This document shows positions 17,863 to 27,092 of a DNA stretch of 64,000 nucleotides, piece by piece. Under the pieces are notes generated by a model. That model had not been told where the DNA came from. It did not search any database and was given only the letters and a program-made list of their open reading frames with translations. The stretch lies in NCBI GenBank assembly GCA_019635355.1, contig JAHBZQ010000001.1, positions 1,860,001-1,924,000 of the forward strand, written 5' to 3'. The first letter of the stretch is position 1, and each line of letters opens with the position of its first letter. A program made the position numbers and the translations under genes. The DNA comes from Rhizobacter sp. (GTDB lineage: Bacteria; Pseudomonadota; Gammaproteobacteria; Burkholderiales; Burkholderiaceae_C).

Positions 17863-18506
17863 GTCTTGTGTCCCTTCGCATGTGGGGTGGCGCCGGCAGC
17901 CTTCTGCCCGAGCTTGCTTTCCTTGCCGGCGAGCAGCTTCTGGATGTTGGCGCTGTGGCGCCACACAAGCAGCAGGCTCATCACGGTGATGGCGCCGGCG
18001 ATCACGCCCGCGTCCCAGATCAGCAGCTGGTAGAAGGGCGCGAACACCGCCGCCACGATGGAGCCCAGCGACACGTAGCGGAAGAAGGCCACGATGATGA
18101 CGAAGGTGAGCAGCGTGGCCGCGCCCAGCCAGGGGTTGAAGGCGAGCAGCACGCCCGCGGCGGTGGCCACGCCCTTGCCGCCTTTGAACTTGAAGAACAC
18201 CGGCCACAGGTGCCCGAGAAAGGCCGCCAGGCCCACCATCGCGACCGTGCCCGCACCGAGCCCGAACCGGGGGCCGTAGATCAACACCAGCAGCACCGGC
18301 ACATAGCCTTTCAACACGTCGAAGACCAGCGTGAGGATTGCCGCGGCCTTGTTGCCCGAGCGCAGCACGTTGGTGGCGCCGGGGTTGCCCGAGCCGTAGC
18401 TGCGCGGGTCCGACAGACCCATCAATTTGCTGACGATCACGGCGAACGAGAGCGAGCCGATCAAATAGGCCGCGACCACCGCGGCAGCGGAATACAGGGT
18501 CTCCAT
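17859..18506 (-). CDS. plsY: Acyl-phosphate:glycerol-3-phosphate acyltransferase PlsY
   Basis: The start ATG 18506 gives 215 residues with the PlsY topology of about five membrane helices. Conserved motifs are SYGSGNPGATNVLR, the acyl-phosphate motif GHLWPVFFKFKGGKGVAT and a third in the last helical turn. The enzyme makes lysophosphatidic acid, the first step of phospholipid synthesis. The C-terminus has a lysine-rich cytoplasmic tail. The gene overlaps ridA downstream. Confidence 0.94.
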   Translation of the reverse strand: METLYSAAAVVAAYLIGSLSFAVIVSKLMGLSDPRSYGSGNPGATNVLRSGNKAAAILTLVFDVLKGYVPVLLVLIYGPRFGLGAGTVAMVGLAAFLGHLWPVFFKFKGGKGVATAAGVLLAFNPWLGAATLLTFVIIVAFFRYVSLGSIVAAVFAPFYQLLIWDAGVIAGAITVMSLLLVWRHSANIQKLLAGKESKLGQKAAGATPHAKGHKT

Positions 18507-18562
18507 CGGGCGAGCTGTTGTGGTGCTGAGGTAGTGCTGAGGTTTGGGCGAGATTCCAGCGG

Positions 18563-19054
18563 CTATTCTGCACCCGCGCACTGCACCGGCTTCGCGTTCA
18601 GCACCTCGGTCAACACCTGTGGCGAAAGGCCGACAAGGTAGCCGCGCCGCCCGCCGTTGATGTAGATGCGCGGCAACTCGAGCACCGTGCTTTCCACATA
18701 GATCGGCATCGCCTTCTTGGTGCCGAAGGGCGAGGTGCCGCCCACCATGTAGCCGCTGTGGCGCTGCGCCACCTCGGGCTTGCAGGGCGAGACCTTCTTG
18801 GTGCCGATCTGGCGCGCGAGGTTCTTGGTGCTCACCTGGCGGTCGCCGTGCATCAGCACGATGAGCGGCTTGGCGTGTTCATCTTCCATCACCAGCGTCT
18901 TCACGACATGGTGCTCGTCGACGCCGAGCTGCTTCGACGACTCGGACGTGCCGCCGTGGTCCACGTAGTCGTAGACGTGCTCGGTGTAGGCCACCTTGTG
19001 CTGCTTGAGCAGCTGGGTGGCGGGGGTTTCGGAGACGTGGTCTTTCTTGGCCAT
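18563..19054 (-). CDS. ybaK: YbaK/EbsC-type Cys-tRNA(Pro)/Cys-tRNA(Cys) deacylase
   Basis: The 163-residue protein shows VVKTLVMED with the family lysine, GGTSPFGTKKAMPIY and GRRGYLVGLSPQVL, the signature blocks of YbaK. It hydrolyses mischarged Cys-tRNA(Pro) in trans. Length is normal. It precedes plsY on the same strand with a 56-bp gap. Confidence 0.93.
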   Translation of the reverse strand: MAKKDHVSETPATQLLKQHKVAYTEHVYDYVDHGGTSESSKQLGVDEHHVVKTLVMEDEHAKPLIVLMHGDRQVSTKNLARQIGTKKVSPCKPEVAQRHSGYMVGGTSPFGTKKAMPIYVESTVLELPRIYINGGRRGYLVGLSPQVLTEVLNAKPVQCAGAE

Positions 19055-19096
19055 GATGGGCGGATTGTCCCGCTGGCGAAGGCCGTGTCTTGTCTC

Positions 19097-20155
19097 TTAT
19101 TGCGCCGGATCGCGGTGCTTCCAGCGGATGGCGTCGATCTCAGCGAGCAGCTCCGGCGAGAGCTGCACGTCCCAGGCGTCGAGGTCTTCCACCAGTTGCT
19201 GCGAATTGGTCACGCCAATGATGGTGCTCGCCACGCGGCGCGAGCGGTAGCAGAAGGCCAGTGCGAGCTGCGTGGGCGTGAGGCCATGCGCTTTCGCGAG
19301 CGCGTTGTAGAGGCGCGCCGCCTCCAGTGCCTCGGGCCGGCCCCAGCGCTGCTTGCGTGACGATTCGAACGCCGCGAGGCGCCCCTTCTCGGCAGGCCCG
19401 GTGAAGCCGGAGGCGTCGTACTTGCCGGTGAGCGCGCCAAAGGCGAGCGGCGAGTAGGCGAGCAGCGCAACGCCATAGCGGTAGAGCGTCTCGTCGAGCC
19501 CGTTGTCGAGCGCGCGGCTGGTGAGCGCATACGGGTTCTGCACCGTCACCACGCGCGGCAGGTTGTGCTGCTCGGCCAGCCGCACAAACTCGGCCACGCC
19601 CCAGGGCGTTTCGTTCGACAGGCCGATGTACCGCACCTTGCCGGCCTTCACGAGTTTGCCCAACGCTTCGAGCTGGTCGTGGATGGAGGTCTGCGGCTTG
19701 TCGTGCTTCGGGTCGAAGTAGAGGCTGCCGAACATCGGCGTGTTGCGGTTCGGCCAGTGGATCTGGTAGAGATCGATCACCTCGGTTTGCAGGCGCTTCA
19801 GGCTGTCGTCGCAGGCCTGGGCGATGTCGGCGGGGCTCAGGTCGGGCGAGCCGTTGCGGATCCAGTCCATGCCGCGCGCCGGGCCGGCCACCTTGGTGGC
19901 GAGCACGATCTTCTCGCGCATGCCGGGCCGCGAGGCGAGCCAGGTGCCGATGATGCGTTCGGTGGCGCCGTAGGTCTCGCGCCGCGCGGGCACGGCGTAC
20001 ATCTCGGCGGTGTCGATGAAGTTGATGCCGCGGCCGATGGCCTGGTCGAGCAGGGAATGCGCGAGGGCTTCATCGACCTGCTGGCCGAAGGTCATGGTGC
20101 CGAGGCAGATGGGGGTGACGAGCAGGTCGCTGCGACCGAGGGGAATGCGCTGCAT
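19097..20155 (-). CDS. Aldo/keto reductase, Tas-like
   Basis: ATG 20155 gives 352 residues, beginning MQRIPLGRSDLLVTPICLGT. The catalytic tetrad of the superfamily is visible in INFIDTAEMYAVP (Asp, Tyr), VLATKV (Lys) and YQIHWPNR (His). Residues AYSPLAFGALTGKY and GVTNSQQL match NADPH-binding loops. Closest in character to E. coli Tas. The physiological substrate is not known. Confidence 0.92.
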   Translation of the reverse strand: MQRIPLGRSDLLVTPICLGTMTFGQQVDEALAHSLLDQAIGRGINFIDTAEMYAVPARRETYGATERIIGTWLASRPGMREKIVLATKVAGPARGMDWIRNGSPDLSPADIAQACDDSLKRLQTEVIDLYQIHWPNRNTPMFGSLYFDPKHDKPQTSIHDQLEALGKLVKAGKVRYIGLSNETPWGVAEFVRLAEQHNLPRVVTVQNPYALTSRALDNGLDETLYRYGVALLAYSPLAFGALTGKYDASGFTGPAEKGRLAAFESSRKQRWGRPEALEAARLYNALAKAHGLTPTQLALAFCYRSRRVASTIIGVTNSQQLVEDLDAWDVQLSPELLAEIDAIRWKHRDPAQ

Positions 20156-20228
20156 GAGAGAGAGGTGCTGCCGGTGGAGCCCGGCAGTGTGCCGCAATCA
20201 GGTCGTTCCTGCAGGCCAGCGCCTGCGT

Positions 20229-21350
20229 TCAACGTGTGGCCAGCACCACCAGCTTCTCAGGCGACACCCGCACGCGCAGCGCGCTCTCGGGCACCACGCT
20301 CACGACGGCGAAGCCGCGGTGGTCGGTGAGGCGGCGGGCCGGCTCCATCAAGGCATCGCCATTGCGCCCCGTGAGCGCCGCGACGACCGGCGTGTTGGCA
20401 TTGGCCCCCCGCTTGATGACCACGCCCACCTCGCCGCACTCCAGCTGCACGAAGCAGCCCGGTGGGTAGACGCCGAATTCCTTGATCACCGCCGCGGCCA
20501 TCGGGTGTTGCGAATCCTTGATGAAGAGGTCACGCCCGGCCTGGTTGGCTGGCATCGCCTTGCGCGTGATGCGCGGGCTGAGCTTGGCGGTGTACATGTC
20601 GACGCGGCGCAGCAGCGAGGCCATGTCGTCGACGTCCTGGCAGGCACGGGGGTAGCCGTGGCCGCCGGCGATTTCATGGTGGTTGCGCACGGCGGCGAGC
20701 CAGTCGGCGTCGACGACACCCGAGGCTTCGAGCATCTCGGCACTGCGCGTCGGGTGGTCGTGGATGAGCTCGCGCTGCGCGGCCGTGGGCGGCGTGACCT
20801 GCGTGGCCAGGCGCCCCTGCAGCTCGAGCATCGAGAGGTTCATGGTCAGCGCAGCCTTGAAGACACGCTCGACGGCGGCCTTGTCCCAGCCCAGGCGTTG
20901 CGCCACCAGGTAGCTCGCGATGGCGGTGTGCACCGAGTGCGACACACCGTAGGGGTTCTTGCCCGCGGCCTCTTGCCGCACCACCTGGAAGATGGCGAGA
21001 TCGGGGTCGCGCTCGACGAGCGCCAGCACCGGCTCGGCCGCCTCTTCGAGCGCCTTCGCGAACTCGGGCAGCGAGGGCGTCTTCAGCGTGCGGCCCACCC
21101 GGTCGATGCAGCCGCTCCACAGGCCGGGAAGCGTCTCGACGGGCGCTTCGAGCACCTCGGTGCGCACGCTCTTCAGCTCGTCGGTGTCGACCAGCGCCTC
21201 GCGCTCGAACAGCGCCTCGAGCTGCTCTTCGTCGCGGATGACCTGCCCGCGGGCGAGCAGCAGGCGATGGTCCTGCCCACGGATGTTGAACGGCACCGGC
21301 CCACCCAGGCAGATGCGGTTCTTGACGGCGGACAGAGGCGAGTACGGCAT
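20229..21350 (-). CDS. HD-GYP-related protein with a degenerate HD motif
   Basis: The 373-residue product from ATG 21350 has a C-terminal half resembling HD-GYP phosphodiesterases. HHEIAGGHGYPR matches the second part of the signature, at about residues 220-231. Where the first metal-binding HD pair is expected, however, the sequence reads ALTMNLSMLELQG. The last 100 residues form an extra beta-rich domain (VQLECGEVGVVIKRG). Loss of the HD pair suggests no c-di-GMP hydrolysis, perhaps a c-di-GMP sensor or partner-binding protein. Confidence 0.78.
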   Translation of the reverse strand: MPYSPLSAVKNRICLGGPVPFNIRGQDHRLLLARGQVIRDEEQLEALFEREALVDTDELKSVRTEVLEAPVETLPGLWSGCIDRVGRTLKTPSLPEFAKALEEAAEPVLALVERDPDLAIFQVVRQEAAGKNPYGVSHSVHTAIASYLVAQRLGWDKAAVERVFKAALTMNLSMLELQGRLATQVTPPTAAQRELIHDHPTRSAEMLEASGVVDADWLAAVRNHHEIAGGHGYPRACQDVDDMASLLRRVDMYTAKLSPRITRKAMPANQAGRDLFIKDSQHPMAAAVIKEFGVYPPGCFVQLECGEVGVVIKRGANANTPVVAALTGRNGDALMEPARRLTDHRGFAVVSVVPESALRVRVSPEKLVVLATR

Positions 21351-21467
21351 TTCTTTGTTTTCGACGGGTACAGTGCAGCATCTCCCCGGGGAAATCCCTG
21401 AGCCCGCGTGCGCTTTCGTGCCAGACCTCACGCTCTATGCTGGCCCGTCACCGATGAAGGACTCCGC

Positions 21468-23162
21468 ATGACCCTGGCCTCGGCTTACGACCGCCTGCAC
21501 GCTGGCTTCCGCTGGAAGGTGCCGCCGCACTTCAACATCGCCGACGTGTGCTGCGGCCGCTGGGCCCGCGAGACCCCCGAGGCCACCGCCATCCTCTACG
21601 AGCACGAGAACGGGCAGACGCTCAGCTGCACCTACGGCAGCCTGCAGGCCCAGGCCCACCGCCTGAGCCACGCGCTGCAGCGGCTGGGCGTGGAAGCCGG
21701 CGACCGGGTGGCCATCGTGATGCCGCAGCGCGTGGAGACGGCCGTGGCGCACATCGCCATCTACCAGCTGGGCGCGGTGGCCATGCCGCTGTCGATGCTC
21801 TTCGGGCCCGAGGCGCTGGCCTATCGCTTGCAGCACAGCGAAGCCAAGCTCGCGATCGTCGACGAAAGCGCCATCGCCAACCTGCTCGCGGCACGCGGCG
21901 AATGCCCGCAGTTGCAACACGTGGTGGCGGTGGGCGCCGCGCAAGGCCAGGGCGACGCCGACTGGACGACCCTGCTCGCCCGCGAGCCCGCGCACTTCCA
22001 GCCGGTGGTGACGAAGGCCGACGACGCGGCCGTGCTCATCTACACCAGCGGCACCACCGGGCCGCCCAAGGGTGCGCTCATTCCGCACCGCGCGCTCATC
22101 GGCAACCTGCCGGGCTTCGTCTGCAGCCAGAACTGGTTTCCTCAGCGTGGCGACGTGTTCTGGTCACCCGCCGACTGGGCCTGGACCGGTGGGCTGATGG
22201 ACGCCCTCTTGCCCACGCTCTACTTCGGCCACCCCATCGTGGCCTACCAGGGCCGCTTCTCGCCCGAGAAGGCCTTCGAGCTGATGGCGCGCTACGGCGT
22301 GACCAACACCTTCCTCTTCCCCACGGCGCTGAAGGCGATGATGAAAGCGGTGCCCGCGCCGCGCGAGCGCTACACGCTCAGGCTGCGCGCGATCATGAGC
22401 GCGGGCGAAGCGGTCGGCGATGCGGTGTTCGGCTACTGCGAGCAGCAGCTCGGCATCACCGTCAACGAGATGTTCGGCCAGACCGAGATGAACTACGTGG
22501 TGGGCAACTGCGGCTGGTTCGTCGACACCACCGGCGCCCCGCACAGCGCCTGGCCCGCCAAGCCCGGCAGCATGGGCCGCCCCTACCCCGGCCACCGCAT
22601 CGCGGTGATCGACGACGAAGGCCGCGAGTGCCCGCGCGGCACGCCGGGCGACGTGGCCATCCACCGGCGCGACGTGCACGGCCAGCCCGACCCGATCTTC
22701 TTCCTCGGCTACTGGCGCAACGACGAGGCCACCCGCGCCAAGTTCACCGGCGACCCCGCCGACTCATGGTGCCGCACCGGCGACACGGCGGTGATGGATG
22801 AAGACGGCCACCTTTGGTACCAGGGCCGCAGCGACGACGTGTTCAAAGCCGCGGGCTACCGCATCGGGCCGAGCGAGATCGAGAACTGCCTGGTCAAACA
22901 CCCCGCCGTGGCCAACGCGGCGGTGGTGCCCAAGCCCGATGCCGAGCGCGGGGCGGTGGTGAAAGCCTTCGTGGTGCTCGCACCGGGCCACGCGGCGTCG
23001 GCCGGGTTGGTCGAGGCGCTGCAGCAGCACGTGCGCGGCAAGCTCGCGCCCTACGAGTACCCGAAGGAGATCGAATTCATCGACGCCTTGCCGATGACGA
23101 CCACCGGCAAGGTGCAGCGCAAGGTGCTGCGGGAACGTGAGGCTCAGCTCCGTTCGGGCTGA
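21468..23162 (+). CDS. AMP-forming acyl-CoA synthetase (medium-chain/ACSM type)
   Basis: The 564-residue enzyme starts at ATG 21468 and carries the adenylation motif YTSGTTGPPKGALIPHRA, then MFGQTEMNYVVGN, WYQGRSDDVFKAAGYRIGP and the C-terminal catalytic lysine segment PMTTTGKVQRKVLRE. It activates a carboxylic acid as acyl-AMP and passes it to CoA; the class fits medium-chain or aromatic acids. The last codons (LRSG and stop) are made from the dispersed inverted repeat that begins at 23150. Confidence 0.92.
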   Translation: MTLASAYDRLHAGFRWKVPPHFNIADVCCGRWARETPEATAILYEHENGQTLSCTYGSLQAQAHRLSHALQRLGVEAGDRVAIVMPQRVETAVAHIAIYQLGAVAMPLSMLFGPEALAYRLQHSEAKLAIVDESAIANLLAARGECPQLQHVVAVGAAQGQGDADWTTLLAREPAHFQPVVTKADDAAVLIYTSGTTGPPKGALIPHRALIGNLPGFVCSQNWFPQRGDVFWSPADWAWTGGLMDALLPTLYFGHPIVAYQGRFSPEKAFELMARYGVTNTFLFPTALKAMMKAVPAPRERYTLRLRAIMSAGEAVGDAVFGYCEQQLGITVNEMFGQTEMNYVVGNCGWFVDTTGAPHSAWPAKPGSMGRPYPGHRIAVIDDEGRECPRGTPGDVAIHRRDVHGQPDPIFFLGYWRNDEATRAKFTGDPADSWCRTGDTAVMDEDGHLWYQGRSDDVFKAAGYRIGPSEIENCLVKHPAVANAAVVPKPDAERGAVVKAFVVLAPGHAASAGLVEALQQHVRGKLAPYEYPKEIEFIDALPMTTTGKVQRKVLREREAQLRSG

Positions 23163-23245
23163 GCCTGTCGAAGCCAGGCCTCAACGAGACGAAAACCCTT
23201 CGACAAGTCCTGTCCTGAGGATGTCGAAGGGTCAGGCCGAACGGG
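23150..23245. repeat. Dispersed inverted repeat, copy B, overlapping two gene ends
   Basis: The outer arms CCGTTCGGGCTGAGC and its partial complement around 23230-23245 enclose a second CTTCGACA/TGTCGAAG pairing. The TGA of the acyl-CoA synthetase and the TGA of the convergent acetyltransferase both lie in the arms, so the repeat provides the stop codons and probably the terminators for both genes. Confidence 0.8.
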
Positions 23246-23756
23246 GCGCGGCGAAGGCGGCGAGCGCGTCGCCCGCGATGCGGCACACCCGCCAGTCGGG
23301 CATCACCGTGGCCCCCATGCGCTCGTAGAAGCGGATGGCGTTTTCGTTCCAGTCGAGCACGCTCCACTCGAAGCGGCCGTAGTTGCGCTCGGCGGCCAGC
23401 TTGCCCAGCCGCGTGAGCAGCGCTTCGCCGATGCCCTTGCCGCGGTGTGCAGGCTGCACGTAGAGGTCTTCGAGGTAGAGCCCGGGCTGCGCGAGGAAGG
23501 TCGAGAAGTTGGTGAAGTAGAGCGCGAAGGCCACCACCTCGCCGCCGAGGTCGGCCACCATCGCCTCGGCCACCGGCTTCTCGCCGAAGAGGTGTGGGCG
23601 CAGCTTTTCAGGCGTGACCTGCAGCAGGTGGGTGAGTTTTTCGAATTCGGCCAGTTCGCGGATCAGGCCCACGATGGGTTGCACATCGCGCAGCTCGGCG
23701 GCGCGCAGCACCGCGTTGTGAGAGCCGGTGGGTTCAGAAGCAGGGTGAGACGGCAT
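23232..23756 (-). CDS. GNAT-family N-acetyltransferase
   Basis: ATG 23756 gives 174 residues. Motif A for acetyl-CoA binding is YVQPAHRGKGIGEALL, preceded by YLEDLYV; the C-terminal NENAIRFYERMGA is typical of the polyamine/diamine acetyltransferase branch. The N-terminal LIRELAEFEKL also resembles diamine acetyltransferases. The substrate is therefore a guess (small amine). The last three codons lie inside the dispersed repeat. Confidence 0.9.
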   Translation of the reverse strand: MPSHPASEPTGSHNAVLRAAELRDVQPIVGLIRELAEFEKLTHLLQVTPEKLRPHLFGEKPVAEAMVADLGGEVVAFALYFTNFSTFLAQPGLYLEDLYVQPAHRGKGIGEALLTRLGKLAAERNYGRFEWSVLDWNENAIRFYERMGATVMPDWRVCRIAGDALAAFAAPRSA

Positions 23757-23807
23757 GCTGCCGATTCTGTCAGCCCGCGCACGCCCCCACATCGCATATG
23801 GGCCTGA

Positions 23808-24707
23808 TCAGGCCGTTGCTTCGAGGGGTTGCGCCGGCAACAGCAAGGGCTCGCGCGGCTGCACCGGCAGGTGCTGGCAGAAGAAGTCGACCACCCGGGT
23901 GATGTAGAGCGGCAGCGCCTCGTGCAGCGTGCCGGCGTGCGAAGCGCTGGCGGTGAGCCACAGCCGCGCGGCGCAGGCCTCGGCCACCGCCTGGGCCACG
24001 GTGGCCGGCACCTGGCGGTCGCCCCGGCCGTGCACCACCATGACGGCACGGTTGCGCAGCGAGGCCAGATCGCCCAGCCACGGCCGGCGGCCGAGGTCCA
24101 CGCCTGAGAGCAGCCGCCCGAGCCAGCGGGCGACGGGCATCAGCACCTCGGCCGGGTAGCGCGCTTCGCCGCGCAGGTCTCGCCGCGGGCTGTCGGCCAC
24201 CACGGCGGCGATGGCGGGCTCTTCGGCCGCGGCCATCAGCGCGGCGCAAGCGCCGAGCGAGGCACCGATGACCCCGATGTGCCCCGGCGCATGGCCCTGT
24301 GCCAGGAGGTAGTCGACGGCGCCGAGCACGTCGTGCCGCTCCGATTCGCCATGCCCGCGCAGGCGTGTGACGAGCACCGTGATGCCACGCGAACGCAGCG
24401 CCTGCGCGAGCGTGCGCACATGCAGGCTGCGCCCTTCGACGCGGGCATCGCTGCCCCAGCAGCCGACCTGGCCGACGACCAGCACCACCGCCGAGCAGGC
24501 CTCGGGCCCGGCGTGCAGGAGCGTGGCGCCGATGCGCGCCCGCCCGTCGCGCGACGCAAACTCGACCTCACGGCACTGCAAGGCCCCCACCAGCGAGGGC
24601 GCGGGCACCGATTCGCGATGCGAGCGTCTCCACCAGCGCGACACCCCGTGGAGGCCTTCGGCCACCGCGGCGGCCATCGATCCCTGCTGCAAGGTGGTGG
24701 TGTTCAT
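23808..24707 (-). CDS. Alpha/beta-hydrolase
   Basis: The 299-residue protein has the hydrolase nucleophile elbow GVIGASLGACAAL (Ser), then GRGDRQVPATVA where the acid residue is expected, and a late histidine in SASHAGTLHE. No signal peptide is seen; the N-terminus is variable. It resembles dienelactone-hydrolase-like esterases. It is transcribed away from the winged-helix STAND regulator with a 126-bp gap, so that regulator could control it, but this is position-based inference. Confidence 0.85.
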   Translation of the reverse strand: MNTTTLQQGSMAAAVAEGLHGVSRWWRRSHRESVPAPSLVGALQCREVEFASRDGRARIGATLLHAGPEACSAVVLVVGQVGCWGSDARVEGRSLHVRTLAQALRSRGITVLVTRLRGHGESERHDVLGAVDYLLAQGHAPGHIGVIGASLGACAALMAAAEEPAIAAVVADSPRRDLRGEARYPAEVLMPVARWLGRLLSGVDLGRRPWLGDLASLRNRAVMVVHGRGDRQVPATVAQAVAEACAARLWLTASASHAGTLHEALPLYITRVVDFFCQHLPVQPREPLLLPAQPLEATA

Positions 24708-24771
24708 GCGAGTCCCCTGTGAAAGCGGTGATGGAGTGTCCAGTGTTGGGCGGCGCCCCGCCTCCTGTCCT

Positions 24772-24795
24772 TGAAGGATCTGAAGCGTCCTGAAT
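24772..24795 (+). promoter_or_regulatory. TGAA direct repeats upstream of the STAND regulator gene
   Basis: Three TGAA units start at 24772, 24781 and 24791 (about one helical turn apart), with a TCCTGAA at the end. A very similar array lies at 30649-30674 before the SLOG-TIR operon. OmpR-type winged-helix regulators often bind such direct repeats, so this is a candidate autoregulatory operator 40-62 bp before the start codon. Confidence 0.4.
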
Positions 24796-24833
24796 CGGGG
24801 GTTGATCGCTTAAATTCCAGGCAGGAGACCCCC

Positions 24834-27080
24834 GTGGCACACCAGCCTTCCGACATCCACCGTTTCGACCGCATCGAGGTGCGGCCCGCCCAGCGCGAGC
24901 TGCTCGTCGACGGCCAGCCCGCCGCCGTGGGCGCACGCGCGTTCGATCTGCTGCTCGCACTCATCGAGCATCGCGACCGGGTGGTGTCTAAGAATGAGCT
25001 GCTCGACTTGGTGTGGCCGGGGCTCGTCGTCGAGGAAAACAACCTGCAGGTGCAGGTGTCGACGCTGCGGAAGGTGCTTGGGCCAAAGGCGATTGCGACG
25101 GTGCCCGGGCGGGGGTATCGGTGGACGTTGGAAGGGGATGCGCCCCTTGCAACGGCCGCCACTTCCCGTCGCCCCCCTTTTCCCGGCCGCCCGTCCGGCT
25201 TGCTGGGCCGTGACGTTGATCTCAGCGCGCTGCTCGACCTGATCGACCGGCACGCGCTCGTCACGGTGGCCGGCCCAGGTGGCATCGGCAAGACCACCCT
25301 TGCCCGCCGGGCCGAGCAAGAGAGGGCAACCTGGCGCGCCGACGGCTGCGTGTGGGTCGAGCTGGCATCGCTCACCGATGGAAGGCTCATCCCTGGCACC
25401 GTGGCCCAAGCGCTCGACCTGCAACTCTCACCAGACCGCGACGCACTGGCCTCGCTCGTGACAGCACTGAAGCCGCTTCAGCTGCTGCTGGTCATCGACA
25501 ACGCCGAGCATGTGGCCGAGGCGCTCGCACCGGTCGTCAGCGCCGTGCTGGCGGACGCGCCGGGCGTGCATGTGCTCGTCACCAGCCAGAGCGCTTTGCG
25601 CTTGCACGGCGAACATGTGCTGCGCCTGGAATCTCTGGCGGTGCCCGAGGCTCATGCAAGTGCCCACGAGGCCGCAGCGTATGGCGCGGTGGCCCTGTTC
25701 ACCGAACGCGCTCGCGCCGCCGACCGACGCTTCACGCTGACCGACGAAAACGTGAGCGAGGTAATCGAAATCTGCCGCCGCCTCGACGGCGTGCCTCTCG
25801 CGCTCGAACTGGCCGCCGCGCGGGTGCCTCTGCTGGGCGCCCGCGGTGTCGCCAAGCGTCTCGACGACCCATTCAAGCTGCTTGCCGGTGGCAGCCGCTC
25901 TGCGCCGACGCGACAACAAACCTTGCGAGCGGCGCTCGAATGGAGCCTTGCACTCCTGCCTGATGACGAACGCAAGCTGTTCATGCAGCTTGGTGTGTTT
26001 GCGGGTGGGTTCACGCTGGATCTCGCACGAGAAGTGCTCGCCGAACAAGACACGGTTGACGAATGGGCGTTGATCGACTCCTTCGCAGCGCTGGCCGACC
26101 ATTCGCTGCTGGGTGTGAAAGGCGGAGATCGGCCTCGGTACCACCTGAGCGAGACTGCACGCGCCTATGCGCTTTCGCAGCCGCATTCGTCAGACCTGCA
26201 GGACCGGCATGCGCTTGCGCTGCGCCGCCTGTTCGAAGCGGCTCCCTCGGACTGGTTGCGGATGCCCGATGTCGAATGGCTCGCCCGATACGAGCCCGAG
26301 CTGGACAACCTCCGCGCGGCGCTGAACTGGTCCCACGCGCACGGACACCACGAGACACTTGTCGCGCTCGTCGGATCGGCGGCCCCGTTGTGGCATCACC
26401 TGTCGCTCTATGCAGAGGCGCAGCGATGGCACGGGCTGAGCGAACCGTCGGTGAACGCCGGCGTTTCAAAGCCGCTCGCGGCGCAGTGGTGGCGGGCCGC
26501 CCAATGGGCATGGACCCAATCGGCGCCCGACCGATCGCGGGCTGCCGCTGAAAAGGCGCATCAGCTCTATCGAGAGCTGGGCGATACCCATGGCCTCTAT
26601 GCCGAACTCACCGGCCTGGCAGGCATGTGGAACGGGCCGGATGTGCGCGCCAAAGCGGCGCTGGATGAAGCGCTTGCCTTGGAACAGCCGGACTGGCCCC
26701 CTCGTGAACGCGCGTGGGGGCAGCGTGCGCGCGCCGATGTCGCACGCGCCGAAGGACGCCTTGCCGATAGCCGCACCGCACGGGAAGCGGAGTTGGCCTT
26801 GCGCACAGCGGCCGGTGATGAACGCGGCAGGCTACGGGCTCTTTCGCACCTGGCCAGCATCAATGCGCTGATGGGCGACCACGAAGTGGCTGCCCGGTTG
26901 GGGCGAGAGCTTGTCGCTGCTTTGCGGGGCAAGAGGATGCCGGCGTCTCTTGCGGCCGCCTTGCGGGGCTTGGCCGAGGCCATGAGCGCCTTGGGGGACG
27001 CCTCGGCCGCGGAGGTCCTGGTAGGCGAAGCCGACGCGCTGGCCCAGCGGGAGGGCCGGAGCCAGCACGCGGCCCACTGA
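24834..27080 (+). CDS. Winged-helix / STAND-ATPase / TPR transcription regulator
   Basis: The start is GTG 24834, set by CAGGAG six bases before it; the product has 748 residues. Residues ~10-100 form an OmpR-type winged helix (FDLLLALIEHRDRVVSKNEL ... STLRKVLGPKAIATVPGRGY). An NTPase follows, with Walker A GPGGIGKTTLARR near residue 147 and Walker B LLLVIDNAEH near 220. The C-terminal third is helical TPR-like. This is the AfsR/MalT-like layout in which a signal bound by the ATPase/TPR part switches DNA binding. It converges with the SLOG-TIR operon, ending 12 bp from its last gene, and is the obvious candidate regulator. The signal is unknown. Confidence 0.88.
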   Translation: MAHQPSDIHRFDRIEVRPAQRELLVDGQPAAVGARAFDLLLALIEHRDRVVSKNELLDLVWPGLVVEENNLQVQVSTLRKVLGPKAIATVPGRGYRWTLEGDAPLATAATSRRPPFPGRPSGLLGRDVDLSALLDLIDRHALVTVAGPGGIGKTTLARRAEQERATWRADGCVWVELASLTDGRLIPGTVAQALDLQLSPDRDALASLVTALKPLQLLLVIDNAEHVAEALAPVVSAVLADAPGVHVLVTSQSALRLHGEHVLRLESLAVPEAHASAHEAAAYGAVALFTERARAADRRFTLTDENVSEVIEICRRLDGVPLALELAAARVPLLGARGVAKRLDDPFKLLAGGSRSAPTRQQTLRAALEWSLALLPDDERKLFMQLGVFAGGFTLDLAREVLAEQDTVDEWALIDSFAALADHSLLGVKGGDRPRYHLSETARAYALSQPHSSDLQDRHALALRRLFEAAPSDWLRMPDVEWLARYEPELDNLRAALNWSHAHGHHETLVALVGSAAPLWHHLSLYAEAQRWHGLSEPSVNAGVSKPLAAQWWRAAQWAWTQSAPDRSRAAAEKAHQLYRELGDTHGLYAELTGLAGMWNGPDVRAKAALDEALALEQPDWPPRERAWGQRARADVARAEGRLADSRTAREAELALRTAAGDERGRLRALSHLASINALMGDHEVAARLGRELVAALRGKRMPASLAAALRGLAEAMSALGDASAAEVLVGEADALAQREGRSQHAAH

Positions 27081-27092
27081 CTGCGTCACACG

